Shown here: positions 35,082-42,822 of the stretch, one piece after another
Position numbering within the stretch: the stretch's first letter is position 1
How the letters are laid out: the number at the start of each line of letters is the position of its first letter
From: Alistipes putredinis DSM 17216
Lineage (GTDB): Bacteria > Bacteroidota > Bacteroidia > Bacteroidales > Rikenellaceae
Reading direction: 5' to 3'
Assembly (NCBI RefSeq): GCF_000154465.1
Contig: NZ_DS499580.1
Location: 372,001 to 436,000, forward strand
Length of the DNA: 64,000 nucleotides
The notes under the pieces: model-generated
Database searches by the model: none
What the model was told of the DNA's origin: nothing
Seen by the model: the letters and a program-made list of their open reading frames with translations, nothing else
Program-made: the position numbers and the translations under genes

Positions 35082-37976
35082 TTAGTATAAATTGTCGAAC
35101 ATGCTCTGGCTTTTGTCGTATTTCAGGTCGGCGAGGGAAGCCGCTTTGACGCCGATGTTGAAACTCCAGCTCTGATAGTGGCCGAAGGGGACCCACGCGA
35201 ACGACATTTGCCAGCAATGCAGGTCGCGCGAAATGGTGATGGAGGCCGGAGTCAGCTCCTTGGCCTGGAAGTCGTAACCGCCTTGGAATGTTATGCCCAT
35301 CTTGGGTAGGATCGTAACGCTGCCGTTGATGCCGAGCGTTTGGGTGATGTTTTTCTGGTAGCCCGTCGTGCCGTTGTTGGTCGGTGATGCGGAGTAGCTG
35401 ACCGTATAGTTGAATCCCAGGTTCCAGGGTAGCGAGAAGTCGTAGTAGGCCTGGGTCATGTATTGCCGTCGCAGGGCCGGGTTCATTTGCCCGTAAGGGT
35501 CGTAGAAAGGATTGGCGTAGGCCGGATCGACCGGGGCGCTGTTGATGTCGTTGATCGCCGGGGTGGAGTTGTCCTGGCGGGATTGGAACGTATAGCCGAA
35601 CGAAGTGCTGGCCGATACCACACGGCCCGGGAAAAAGAGTTTGTTGATACGCTGGCCCTGCGGGGTGACCCGGTAAGGGTCGAGCGTAGCGTTGATATTG
35701 ATGCCGAAATTTTGGAAAACGGTCGTGCGCAGCGAAATGGGGATGTTCGAAAGTCCCATGGAGTCGGCCAGGAAGTTATAGGATACCTGTCCGATGCGGA
35801 GTTCGTCGATCAGTTTGATCTTCTTCATACCCGAGGTATCGCGTTTGCTGAGCACCTTCATTTCGAGCGTCTGCGAGAGCGAGGCGTTGATGGCCATGGA
35901 CTGACCGGAGCTGGGCACGCCGAAGATGCTCCCTTCGAAAGGCGAGTAGGTCTTGAAATTACCCAGCGTATCGCTCTGCACGGTCTTTACGTAGCCGTAT
36001 TTCTGCTTGGAGAAGTCGGGGGCGTAGGAGAAGCTCACCGTCGGGGTGATCGTGTGGCGGATCGCCTGTATCTTGCGCGTTTTCTTCTTGGCCTCGTAGC
36101 GGCCATAGATGATCGTCGAGGCCTGCAGGCTGAAGTTGTAGTTGTACAGACGGTAGAACCCGTACTCCGGGTCGAGTTTGTCGATGCGGTTCAGCACCGG
36201 GTTCCAAACCTGCTCCTGTTTTTTGAAATACCACTTTTCGGTGTAGTTGATCGTAGGTCCGAAGTTGATATAGTTGAAGATGTTGTACGTCGCCGAGATG
36301 GGAATGCTATGCTCGAAGCCGTACTGCATGTTCTGGAGTGTTTCCTTGGTGAAGATTTCGGACTCTTTGGCGTTGGCCTTGTTGTTGAACTTGCCGGTGT
36401 AGCGGAGCGAAATCTTTTCGTACCATCGCTGCTTGCCCATCGCCTCCTTGCGTTTGAAGGGGTAGAAGGTCGAAACGTTGAAGACGACGTTCGGCAGGGC
36501 GATCGAGAGCGTTCCGCTCTGCGAGTTCTGCGAAACGGACATGTTGGCCGAAAGGGAGAACGGTGTGCCGAGCCAGCTTTTCGAATAGGAGATCGTCGAA
36601 CTTGTCTGCGTCTGGAGCGCTTCGTTCAGGCTGGTAGCCGAATAGCGGTTGTAGCCGCTGGTACGGAAATCGACCGATGCGGAGAAGGTCGATCCCGGAT
36701 TGGCTTTGGGGTCTTGCGTATGCTGCCAGTAGAGCTGGAAGTTGTTCTGCTGGAGGAAGTCGGGTTCGCCCTTGTCGCCGACACGGACGTTCGAGTAGTT
36801 GAAATTCAGGGTGCCGTTGTACTTGTAACGCTTCATATAGCGCGACATCGCGGATGCCTCCCACGATCCGAGGGTGTAGATACCGCCCCGGATGGCCAGG
36901 TCCATGTGCTCTCCGAGCGTGAAGTAGTAGCCCAGGTCACGGATGTAGAATCCCTTGGTCGATTCCTCGCCGAAAGTCGGCATCAGCAGACCCGACTTGG
37001 GGCCGGAACTGAGCGGGAAGAAACCCTCGGGCAGCAGCGGAAAGTAGATGGGAACGTCTTCCAGGACCAGGTAGGCGGGACCCGTGACCACTTTCTTGCC
37101 GGGAATCACCTTCGCCTTGGTCATCGCCAGGTAGAAGTGGGGGTGGTCCGTCTGGTCGCAGGTGGTGTATTTGCCGTCCTGGATGTGGATGGTGTTGTCG
37201 TCCATCTTTTTGACGTTGTTGCCGATCAGCCAGCCGTCGCCCTCCTGAGTCGCCACGCCTTTGATTTTCGCCTTTTTGCTGCCGATGTTGTAGGTGATCG
37301 TGTCCATCGTGTAGGGATTGGCGGCTCCTTCGGTGAAAGTGGGGTTGGTAACTGTCGGTTTGCCGTCTATCGTGTCGCGCTTGCCGTGGGCGTAGATGAT
37401 CTTTTCGTCCATATTGACCCGCATGAAATCTCCCTTGAGATTCATGTTCTGGTAGTTGATATCACCCTGGTTGTAGATATAGACCGTGCGGTTGCGTACG
37501 TCGTAGTAGAGCGAGTCCTGGTTTTTGCCGCTGATGATGTCGTCCAGGAAAGATTTTTTCCGGGTCGTATCGCGCTGGGTCGTGTCCTGACGCAACGAAT
37601 CGCGCAGCAGCGAGTCGTTGCCGGTGGGAGCCGTACTGTCGGCGGGGGCGATCGGCGAGAGGGGAGGCGCTCCGAAGATCGAGTCGATCCTGGTGTCGAA
37701 AAGCGAATCCTGCTCCTCTTCCGTACGTGTTTCGGCGGTCGGGGGGCGGTCGGCTTCCCGTTGAAGGCGCCGAATCTCCCGGCGGGTTTCGCGGCGGGAT
37801 TTTTGTACGGCTTGCGTCGGAGTGCTGTCGGGCGGTGTTTGGCGTTCGGGTGTCGCGGGATGCTGCACTCCGCCCGGCAGCGCCATGCCGAGCACCGGAA
37901 GCAGGAAGAGCAGCAGGAGTGCTCCCGAGAAGATATATTTTGCCTTTAGCCTGTCCAAAATTCCAAAAAAAATCAT
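35082..37976 (-). CDS. lptD: LPS-assembly protein LptD
   Basis: 964 residues. An N-terminal hydrophobic segment (IFSGALLLLFLLPVLGMALPGG) is the export signal, followed by a charged linker of about 120 residues (QKSRRETRREIRRLQREADRP). The OstA-type beta-jellyroll is at about 150-290 (RNRTVYIYNQGDINYQNMNLKGD, IHIQDGKYTTCDQTDHPHFYLAM), then LEDVPIYFPLLPEGFFPLSSGPKSGLLMPTFGEE at the plug/barrel junction, then a large barrel to the C-terminus. It inserts LPS into the outer leaflet of the outer membrane. The length and lack of the enterobacterial disulfide arrangement fit Bacteroidota LptD. It is divergent from the amidase gene; an inverted repeat lies directly before its start codon. Confidence 0.92.
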   Translation of the reverse strand: MIFFGILDRLKAKYIFSGALLLLFLLPVLGMALPGGVQHPATPERQTPPDSTPTQAVQKSRRETRREIRRLQREADRPPTAETRTEEEQDSLFDTRIDSIFGAPPLSPIAPADSTAPTGNDSLLRDSLRQDTTQRDTTRKKSFLDDIISGKNQDSLYYDVRNRTVYIYNQGDINYQNMNLKGDFMRVNMDEKIIYAHGKRDTIDGKPTVTNPTFTEGAANPYTMDTITYNIGSKKAKIKGVATQEGDGWLIGNNVKKMDDNTIHIQDGKYTTCDQTDHPHFYLAMTKAKVIPGKKVVTGPAYLVLEDVPIYFPLLPEGFFPLSSGPKSGLLMPTFGEESTKGFYIRDLGYYFTLGEHMDLAIRGGIYTLGSWEASAMSRYMKRYKYNGTLNFNYSNVRVGDKGEPDFLQQNNFQLYWQHTQDPKANPGSTFSASVDFRTSGYNRYSATSLNEALQTQTSSTISYSKSWLGTPFSLSANMSVSQNSQSGTLSIALPNVVFNVSTFYPFKRKEAMGKQRWYEKISLRYTGKFNNKANAKESEIFTKETLQNMQYGFEHSIPISATYNIFNYINFGPTINYTEKWYFKKQEQVWNPVLNRIDKLDPEYGFYRLYNYNFSLQASTIIYGRYEAKKKTRKIQAIRHTITPTVSFSYAPDFSKQKYGYVKTVQSDTLGNFKTYSPFEGSIFGVPSSGQSMAINASLSQTLEMKVLSKRDTSGMKKIKLIDELRIGQVSYNFLADSMGLSNIPISLRTTVFQNFGININATLDPYRVTPQGQRINKLFFPGRVVSASTSFGYTFQSRQDNSTPAINDINSAPVDPAYANPFYDPYGQMNPALRRQYMTQAYYDFSLPWNLGFNYTVSYSASPTNNGTTGYQKNITQTLGINGSVTILPKMGITFQGGYDFQAKELTPASITISRDLHCWQMSFAWVPFGHYQSWSFNIGVKAASLADLKYDKSQSMFDNLY

Positions 37977-37979
37977 ACC

Positions 37980-37999
37980 TTTGCCGACGAGTCGGCAAA
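37980..37999. repeat. Inverted repeat at the lptD start / amidase upstream region
   Basis: TTTGCCGAC-GA-GTCGGCAAA is a perfect 9-bp inverted repeat with a 2-base centre, lying 3 nt before the lptD ATG. On the plus strand its left arm ends the sequence TACCTTTG (37976-37983), a consensus -7 element pointing at the amidase gene. It could be an operator or an mRNA hairpin covering the lptD ribosome-binding region. Confidence 0.6.
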
Positions 38000-38050
38000 A
38001 CCGCCCGAAAATGGCTCCGAAGGCCTCAGTGCGGGGGTTTTAACATCCGG

Positions 38051-38058
38051 CAAATATA
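38051..38058 (-). promoter_or_regulatory. Candidate -7 element for lptD
   Basis: The minus strand reads TATATTTG, an exact TAnnTTTG. TTTA occurs 20 nt upstream where TTTG is expected. The leader to the lptD ATG would be about 70 nt and would include the inverted repeat at 37980-37999. Confidence 0.4.
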
Positions 38059-38100
38059 GGTAAAAAATTCAGAACCGTTAAATTTTCAGCCACTTTTGCT

Positions 38101-39246
38101 ATGCGGAAATCGCTTTTTCTTGTTGCCCTGTTTTTGATTGCGACACTCTCTTTCAACGGAGTTGCCGCGCAGAATATTGCACAGGGCGTGCGGGTCGTCG
38201 TAATCGATGCCGGGCACGGGGGGCCGAAGTTTCCGGGAGCTCATTACAGAGGCGTTTATGAGAAAGATCTCAACCTTCAGATCGCTCTGAAGCTCGGGGC
38301 CTTGATCGAGAAGGAGATCCCCCAGTTGAAAGTGGTTTACACGCGTAAGACGGACAAGCAGTTTTCCGAAAGTCTGACCCAGGATTTGCAGGCTCGGGCC
38401 GATATCGCCAACAAGGCGGGCGGCGACCTGTTCATTTCGATCCATACCAATGCTGCGGCATCGGCGTCGGCACGGGGAGTCGAGACCCTGATTATGGGTG
38501 AGAGTCCGCTGGAGAAGAACGCCAACGAGCGGGCCCTCTATTATAACAACCAGGAGGAGCTGCTCGATATGTCGAACGAGAAGACGGCGGCGATCGTTCG
38601 GGCTTATATCCAGAACCTGCAGTTCACCTATGGTGAATACAGCGAAGCGATGGCCCGTCTGGTGCAGAAACATTACGTCAAGTCCGGGCGGCACAATCGC
38701 GGTGTGAAGCGACAGCCGCTCAAAGTGCTCTACGCTACCGATATGCCCGGTATCCTGACCGAGATAGGTTTCCTTTCCAATTCGGAGGAGTACGCTTATA
38801 TGAATTCGGCGAAGGGGCAGGCTCAAATCGCACGTGCGCTGTGCGATGCGGTGAAGGATTACGTCGCTTTCGTTCGGGGTGCGCTGCTTGTCGATGACGA
38901 TGCCATTTACGAACAGGCCGATGCCGATGTCGCAGAGCCGGCTTCGGCTGCCGCTTCGGACAAAGCGGATAAGGGTAGTGTCAAAACCGGGAAAGCCGAA
39001 CAGGAGAAGACGTTTTATGCCGTGCAGTTGATCGCCAGCGCCAAGCGCGTGCCGCCCAAGGACCGGCAGTTCAAAAGTTACCGGGGAAAAGTCACGGAGT
39101 TCGTTACCGGCGGCCGGTTCAGGTATAAGTATTGTGTGGGGCGTTTCGATACCCGCAAGCAGGCCGAAGCCAAGTTGGCCGAGGTGCGCAGGGAGTTCCG
39201 CGATGCGTTCGTGGTGAGTTGTCGGGGCGACCGGATCGTACAGTAA
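38101..39246 (+). CDS. N-acetylmuramoyl-L-alanine amidase with C-terminal SPOR domain
   Basis: 381 residues. A signal peptide (MRKSLFLVALFLIATLSFNGVAAQ) leads into an Amidase_3 (AmiC/CwlM-like) domain with zinc ligands H39 (DAGHGG), E54 (VYEKD) and H115 (SIHTN), and catalytic E221 (LTEIGFLSN). An Ala/Ser/Lys-rich linker (about 275-300) joins it to a SPOR domain (FYAVQLIASAKRV ... FRYKYCVGRFDTRKQAEAKLAEVR), which binds denuded glycan at the septum. It therefore probably splits septal peptidoglycan during cell separation. Periplasmic. It is the first gene of a plus-strand run with mlaD and mutS2. Confidence 0.93.
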   Translation: MRKSLFLVALFLIATLSFNGVAAQNIAQGVRVVVIDAGHGGPKFPGAHYRGVYEKDLNLQIALKLGALIEKEIPQLKVVYTRKTDKQFSESLTQDLQARADIANKAGGDLFISIHTNAAASASARGVETLIMGESPLEKNANERALYYNNQEELLDMSNEKTAAIVRAYIQNLQFTYGEYSEAMARLVQKHYVKSGRHNRGVKRQPLKVLYATDMPGILTEIGFLSNSEEYAYMNSAKGQAQIARALCDAVKDYVAFVRGALLVDDDAIYEQADADVAEPASAAASDKADKGSVKTGKAEQEKTFYAVQLIASAKRVPPKDRQFKSYRGKVTEFVTGGRFRYKYCVGRFDTRKQAEAKLAEVRREFRDAFVVSCRGDRIVQ

Positions 39247-39268
39247 ATAAAACGAAAAAAACAGGTAT

Positions 39269-40270
39269 ATGAGAAGAGAAGTTAAGATCGGCATTTTCGC
39301 CGTGCTGATGATCGGCGCCCTCTGGGCGGGTATCCGCTTTCTGAAGGGGTTCGACATCTTCAGTCGCAACGCGGTCTATTATGCCGCTTACGACCAGGTC
39401 GATGGCGTGCAGAACGCTTCGCCGATTCTGATCCGGGGCGTGAAGGTGGGAGCCGTGACGGATATTTCGTTCGATCCTTCGATCGGTAACGAGGTCGTAC
39501 TTCAACTGACGATCCAGCGGAAATACCGGATTCCGTCCAATTCCGAAGCCCGGATCTACAGCAACAGCATCATGGGCGCCAAAGCGATCGAAATCGCTCT
39601 GGGCGATGCCGGGACCTACCTGCAATCCGGGGACACCCTCTGTTCGAGCCGCAGCAAGGGCCTGATGGATATGGCGGGTTCGGAACTCGAATTTTTCAAG
39701 CAGAAGATGTCGCAGGTCGTGGGGGATTTGAGCCGCACGATGGATAACCTGAATCTGATTATGGAGCAGAACGCCGCGAATATCGAAGGTACGATGTCGC
39801 ACCTGAATTCGATTACGGGCAGCGTAAACGGTATGTTGCTGTCGCAGCGTGCGAATCTGGAGAGCGCCGTAGCGAATTTGACCCGTTTTTCGGAGATGCT
39901 CGGCGAGAACTCTCCGCGTATGGACAGTATTATCCTGAATTTAAGCAATTTTACCGACCAAATACAGCGTGAGAATCTGGCCGGGGCGCTCGATTCGACT
40001 CTGATGAACCTCAATGCGATCTTGGCCCGTGTCAATGCCGGGGAGGGGACTGTCGGGCAGCTCGTCAGCGATCCCCGTCTGTACGAATCGCTCAACGAGG
40101 CGACTGCGAACTTGGCGTCGCTGCTGGCCAACTTGCAGGCCCATCCTGCTCGTTACGTCCATTTCTCGCTGTTCGGCCGCGATCCCGAAAAGGCCGACCG
40201 CAAGCAGCAGAAAAAAGAGGCGAAACATGCCCGGCGCGATTCGCTCAAGGCCCTGAAAGCGGCCCGATAG
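39269..40270 (+). CDS. MlaD-like MCE-domain protein
   Basis: 333 residues with one N-terminal transmembrane anchor (VKIGIFAVLMIGALWAGIRFLKG). The MCE domain follows at about 38-115 (VYYAAYDQVDGVQNASPILIRGVKVGAVTDISF). The rest is a long amphipathic helical region resembling a coiled coil or tube-forming stretch. The C-terminus is very basic (DRKQQKKEAKHARRDSLKALKAAR). MCE proteins form hexameric rings that carry phospholipids between inner and outer membrane. No MlaE or MlaF permease/ATPase gene is adjacent; in Bacteroidota they often lie elsewhere. It begins 22 nt after the amidase gene. Confidence 0.88.
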   Translation: MRREVKIGIFAVLMIGALWAGIRFLKGFDIFSRNAVYYAAYDQVDGVQNASPILIRGVKVGAVTDISFDPSIGNEVVLQLTIQRKYRIPSNSEARIYSNSIMGAKAIEIALGDAGTYLQSGDTLCSSRSKGLMDMAGSELEFFKQKMSQVVGDLSRTMDNLNLIMEQNAANIEGTMSHLNSITGSVNGMLLSQRANLESAVANLTRFSEMLGENSPRMDSIILNLSNFTDQIQRENLAGALDSTLMNLNAILARVNAGEGTVGQLVSDPRLYESLNEATANLASLLANLQAHPARYVHFSLFGRDPEKADRKQQKKEAKHARRDSLKALKAAR

Positions 40271-40292
40271 TTTCGAATGTTTTCTCTGTGCG

Positions 40293-42794
40293 ATGATCTA
40301 TCCGGCGAACTTTGAACAGAAAGTCGGTTTCGACCGGCTGCGTGAGCAGGTCGCGGCGCTGTGTACGATTCGCGGCGGCCGGGAAAGGTTGTGCGCCGAA
40401 CAATTCAGCACTTCGCAGGCCGATGTCGAGCGGCGGCTGGCGCTGGCGGACGAGATGCGCCGTCTGCTGGAGATGGAACGGGACTTTCCGGACGACGAGT
40501 TCGTCGATGTCGATTATATCCTTTCCAAACTGAAGATCGAAGGCAGTTTCCTCGAAGTCGAGGAGGTCGTGTTGCTGCGCCGGGCGCTGGCTTCGGCGGG
40601 GGCGATCGCCGGTTTTATCCTGGGGCGCGGTGAGGAGCTATATCCCGAACTGCGGCTCCGCAGCCGGGGGATCGAGGCTTTCCCGGAGATCGTTCGGGCG
40701 ATCGACGGTATCGTCGATCAGTACGGCAAGATCCGGGACGACGCTTCGCCGGAGTTGCAGCAGATCCGGCGGATGATCCGCGAGCGGGAGGGGCAGGCCG
40801 CCAAACGCCTGCAGCAGGTGTTGTCGAATGCCAAGAAAGCCGGTATCGTGGAGGCCGACGCGATGCTCTCGATCCGCGACGGCCGGGCGGTGATTCCGGT
40901 CGCAGCGGCCAATAAACGCAAGTTGCAGGGTTTCATCCACGACGAATCGGCCACGGGCAAGACCTTCTACGTCGAGCCGGTCGAGGTCGTCGAAATCAAT
41001 AACGAACTCAAGGAGCTGGAGTACGCCGAGCGGCGCGAGATCGTGCGGATCCTCTCGGCCTTCACCGACTCGATTCGCCCCGAAGCGGATCGGATCGCGC
41101 TGATTGGCGACTATCTTTCGGATCTGGATATGATCCGTGCCAAAGCCCGCTGGGCCGTTGCCAACGGAGCGGTGAAGCCGATCGTTTCGACGGACGACCG
41201 GCTGGTGCTGCGCAATGCGCGGCATCCCTTGTTGCAGCAGACGCTCCGGGCGCAGGGCAAGCAGGTGGTGCCGCTCGATCTGCAACTCGACAAACGGCGT
41301 CATATCCTGGTGATTTCGGGGCCGAATGCCGGCGGCAAGTCGGTGTGTCTGAAAACTACGGGCATCATCCAATATATGTTCCAGTGCGGATTCCTGGTTC
41401 CGGCATCGGAGAATTCGGAGCTGCCCCTGTTCCGCAACCTAATGATCGACATCGGGGACGAGCAGTCGATCGACGACGATCTTTCGACCTATTCGTCGCA
41501 CCTGCTCAATATGAAGAACATGCTCGCCGGAGCTTCGAACCGGACGCTGGTGCTTATCGACGAGTTCGGTTCGGGTACGGAGCCTATCATCGGCGGGGCG
41601 ATCGCGGAGTCGATCCTCGAACGGCTCCGCAGTAAAGGCTGTTACGGGGTGATTACGACCCACTATGCCAACATTAAGTATTATGCGTCGAACACCGAGG
41701 GAATCGCCAACGGAGCGATGATGTTCGACGTGCAGAATATCCGGCCGCTGTTTCGGCTCGAGATCGGCAAGCCGGGCAGTTCGTTCGCGGTGGAGATCGC
41801 CCGCAAGATCGGGTTGCCGGAGGATATTATCCGCGATGCGGGCGAAAAGGCCGGCAGCGATCATATCAACCTCGAGAAACAGTTGCGTGAAATCGCCCGT
41901 GACAAACATTACTGGGAGCAGAAGCGCGACCGCATCCGGATCGCCGACCGCAAGGTCGAGGAGCTGGAACAGACCTATGCCGACCAGCTTTCGCGCATCC
42001 GGCAGGAGCGCTCGGAAATCTTGAAAAAGGCCAAGGAGGAGGCGCAGCGGATGATCGCCGACGCCAACCGTCAGATTGAGAATACGATTCGGACGATCCG
42101 CGAAGCGCAGGCCGAGAAGGAGCTTACCCAGTTGGCCCGTAAGGAGTTGAACGATTTTCGGGACAGGGTGGAGAGGACGGATGCAGCGGATGCGGCGCAC
42201 GACGAACGGGTGGCCCGCGAAATGGAGAAACTCGAACGCCGCCGCCAGCGTCGTGCCGAGCGCAGACAGCAGGCCGGCGAGACTCCGGAGGTCGCACAGC
42301 CTGCCGTGCCGGAGAAACCCCGCGAGGCGGAGGTCGGCTCGAAGGTGAAGATCGCCGGGCAGGACATTCCCGGCGTGGTGCTTTCGATCAAGGGCCGGAA
42401 GGCGCAGGTGGCATTCGGACAGATTCTTACGACGGTGGATAGAAGTTCGCTCGTCGTGATCTCGGGCGCCGAATTCAAGCAGGCGACCAGGCCCGTGCAG
42501 CCGCGCACGGTGGTATCGGTCGATGTGTCGGCCCGCAAGCTCAATTTCAAGGATCATATCGATGTGCGGGGCCTGCGTGCCGCCGAAGCATTGGAGGAGG
42601 TGCGGGATTTTATCGACGACGCGATCATGGTTGGCGTCGGTACGGTCACGATCCTGCACGGCAAGGGGACGGGGGCGCTCAAGGAGGAGATCCGCCGTTA
42701 TCTGCGCACGGTGCCGGAGGTCGAACGGGCTGCGGACGAACACGCCGACCGGGGCGGAGCGGGGATTACGGTGGTGACTCTGCGTATGGATTGA
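40293..42794 (+). CDS. mutS2: Endonuclease MutS2
   Basis: 833 residues. A MutS-type core and ATPase domain: Walker A ISGPNAGGKSV near residue 345, then LVLIDEFGSGTEP (Walker B and signature) near 420. A long coiled coil follows (about 510-680), and the C-terminus has a KOW-like segment (EVGSKVKIAGQDIPGVVLSI) and an Smr nuclease domain (IDVRGLRAAEALEEV ... TILHGKGTGALKEEIRRYL). MutS2 lacks the mismatch-recognition domain of MutS and acts against recombination intermediates or, in Bacillus, on collided ribosomes. All motifs are intact. It begins 22 nt after mlaD and is followed 28 nt later by murF/alr. Confidence 0.96.
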   Translation: MIYPANFEQKVGFDRLREQVAALCTIRGGRERLCAEQFSTSQADVERRLALADEMRRLLEMERDFPDDEFVDVDYILSKLKIEGSFLEVEEVVLLRRALASAGAIAGFILGRGEELYPELRLRSRGIEAFPEIVRAIDGIVDQYGKIRDDASPELQQIRRMIREREGQAAKRLQQVLSNAKKAGIVEADAMLSIRDGRAVIPVAAANKRKLQGFIHDESATGKTFYVEPVEVVEINNELKELEYAERREIVRILSAFTDSIRPEADRIALIGDYLSDLDMIRAKARWAVANGAVKPIVSTDDRLVLRNARHPLLQQTLRAQGKQVVPLDLQLDKRRHILVISGPNAGGKSVCLKTTGIIQYMFQCGFLVPASENSELPLFRNLMIDIGDEQSIDDDLSTYSSHLLNMKNMLAGASNRTLVLIDEFGSGTEPIIGGAIAESILERLRSKGCYGVITTHYANIKYYASNTEGIANGAMMFDVQNIRPLFRLEIGKPGSSFAVEIARKIGLPEDIIRDAGEKAGSDHINLEKQLREIARDKHYWEQKRDRIRIADRKVEELEQTYADQLSRIRQERSEILKKAKEEAQRMIADANRQIENTIRTIREAQAEKELTQLARKELNDFRDRVERTDAADAAHDERVAREMEKLERRRQRRAERRQQAGETPEVAQPAVPEKPREAEVGSKVKIAGQDIPGVVLSIKGRKAQVAFGQILTTVDRSSLVVISGAEFKQATRPVQPRTVVSVDVSARKLNFKDHIDVRGLRAAEALEEVRDFIDDAIMVGVGTVTILHGKGTGALKEEIRRYLRTVPEVERAADEHADRGGAGITVVTLRMD

Positions 42795-42822
42795 CGGCAG
42801 TTATGTAAAGGAAAGATACGAC

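Noticed and set aside
35463..37949. An open frame of 828 codons on the plus strand opposite lptD
   Set aside because: It mirrors lptD codons, is full of Arg, Val and Gly without any family signature, and lptD is unmistakable on the other strand. Long antisense frames are common in GC-rich genes; similar ones oppose ftsI, nadB, murF/alr and mutL.
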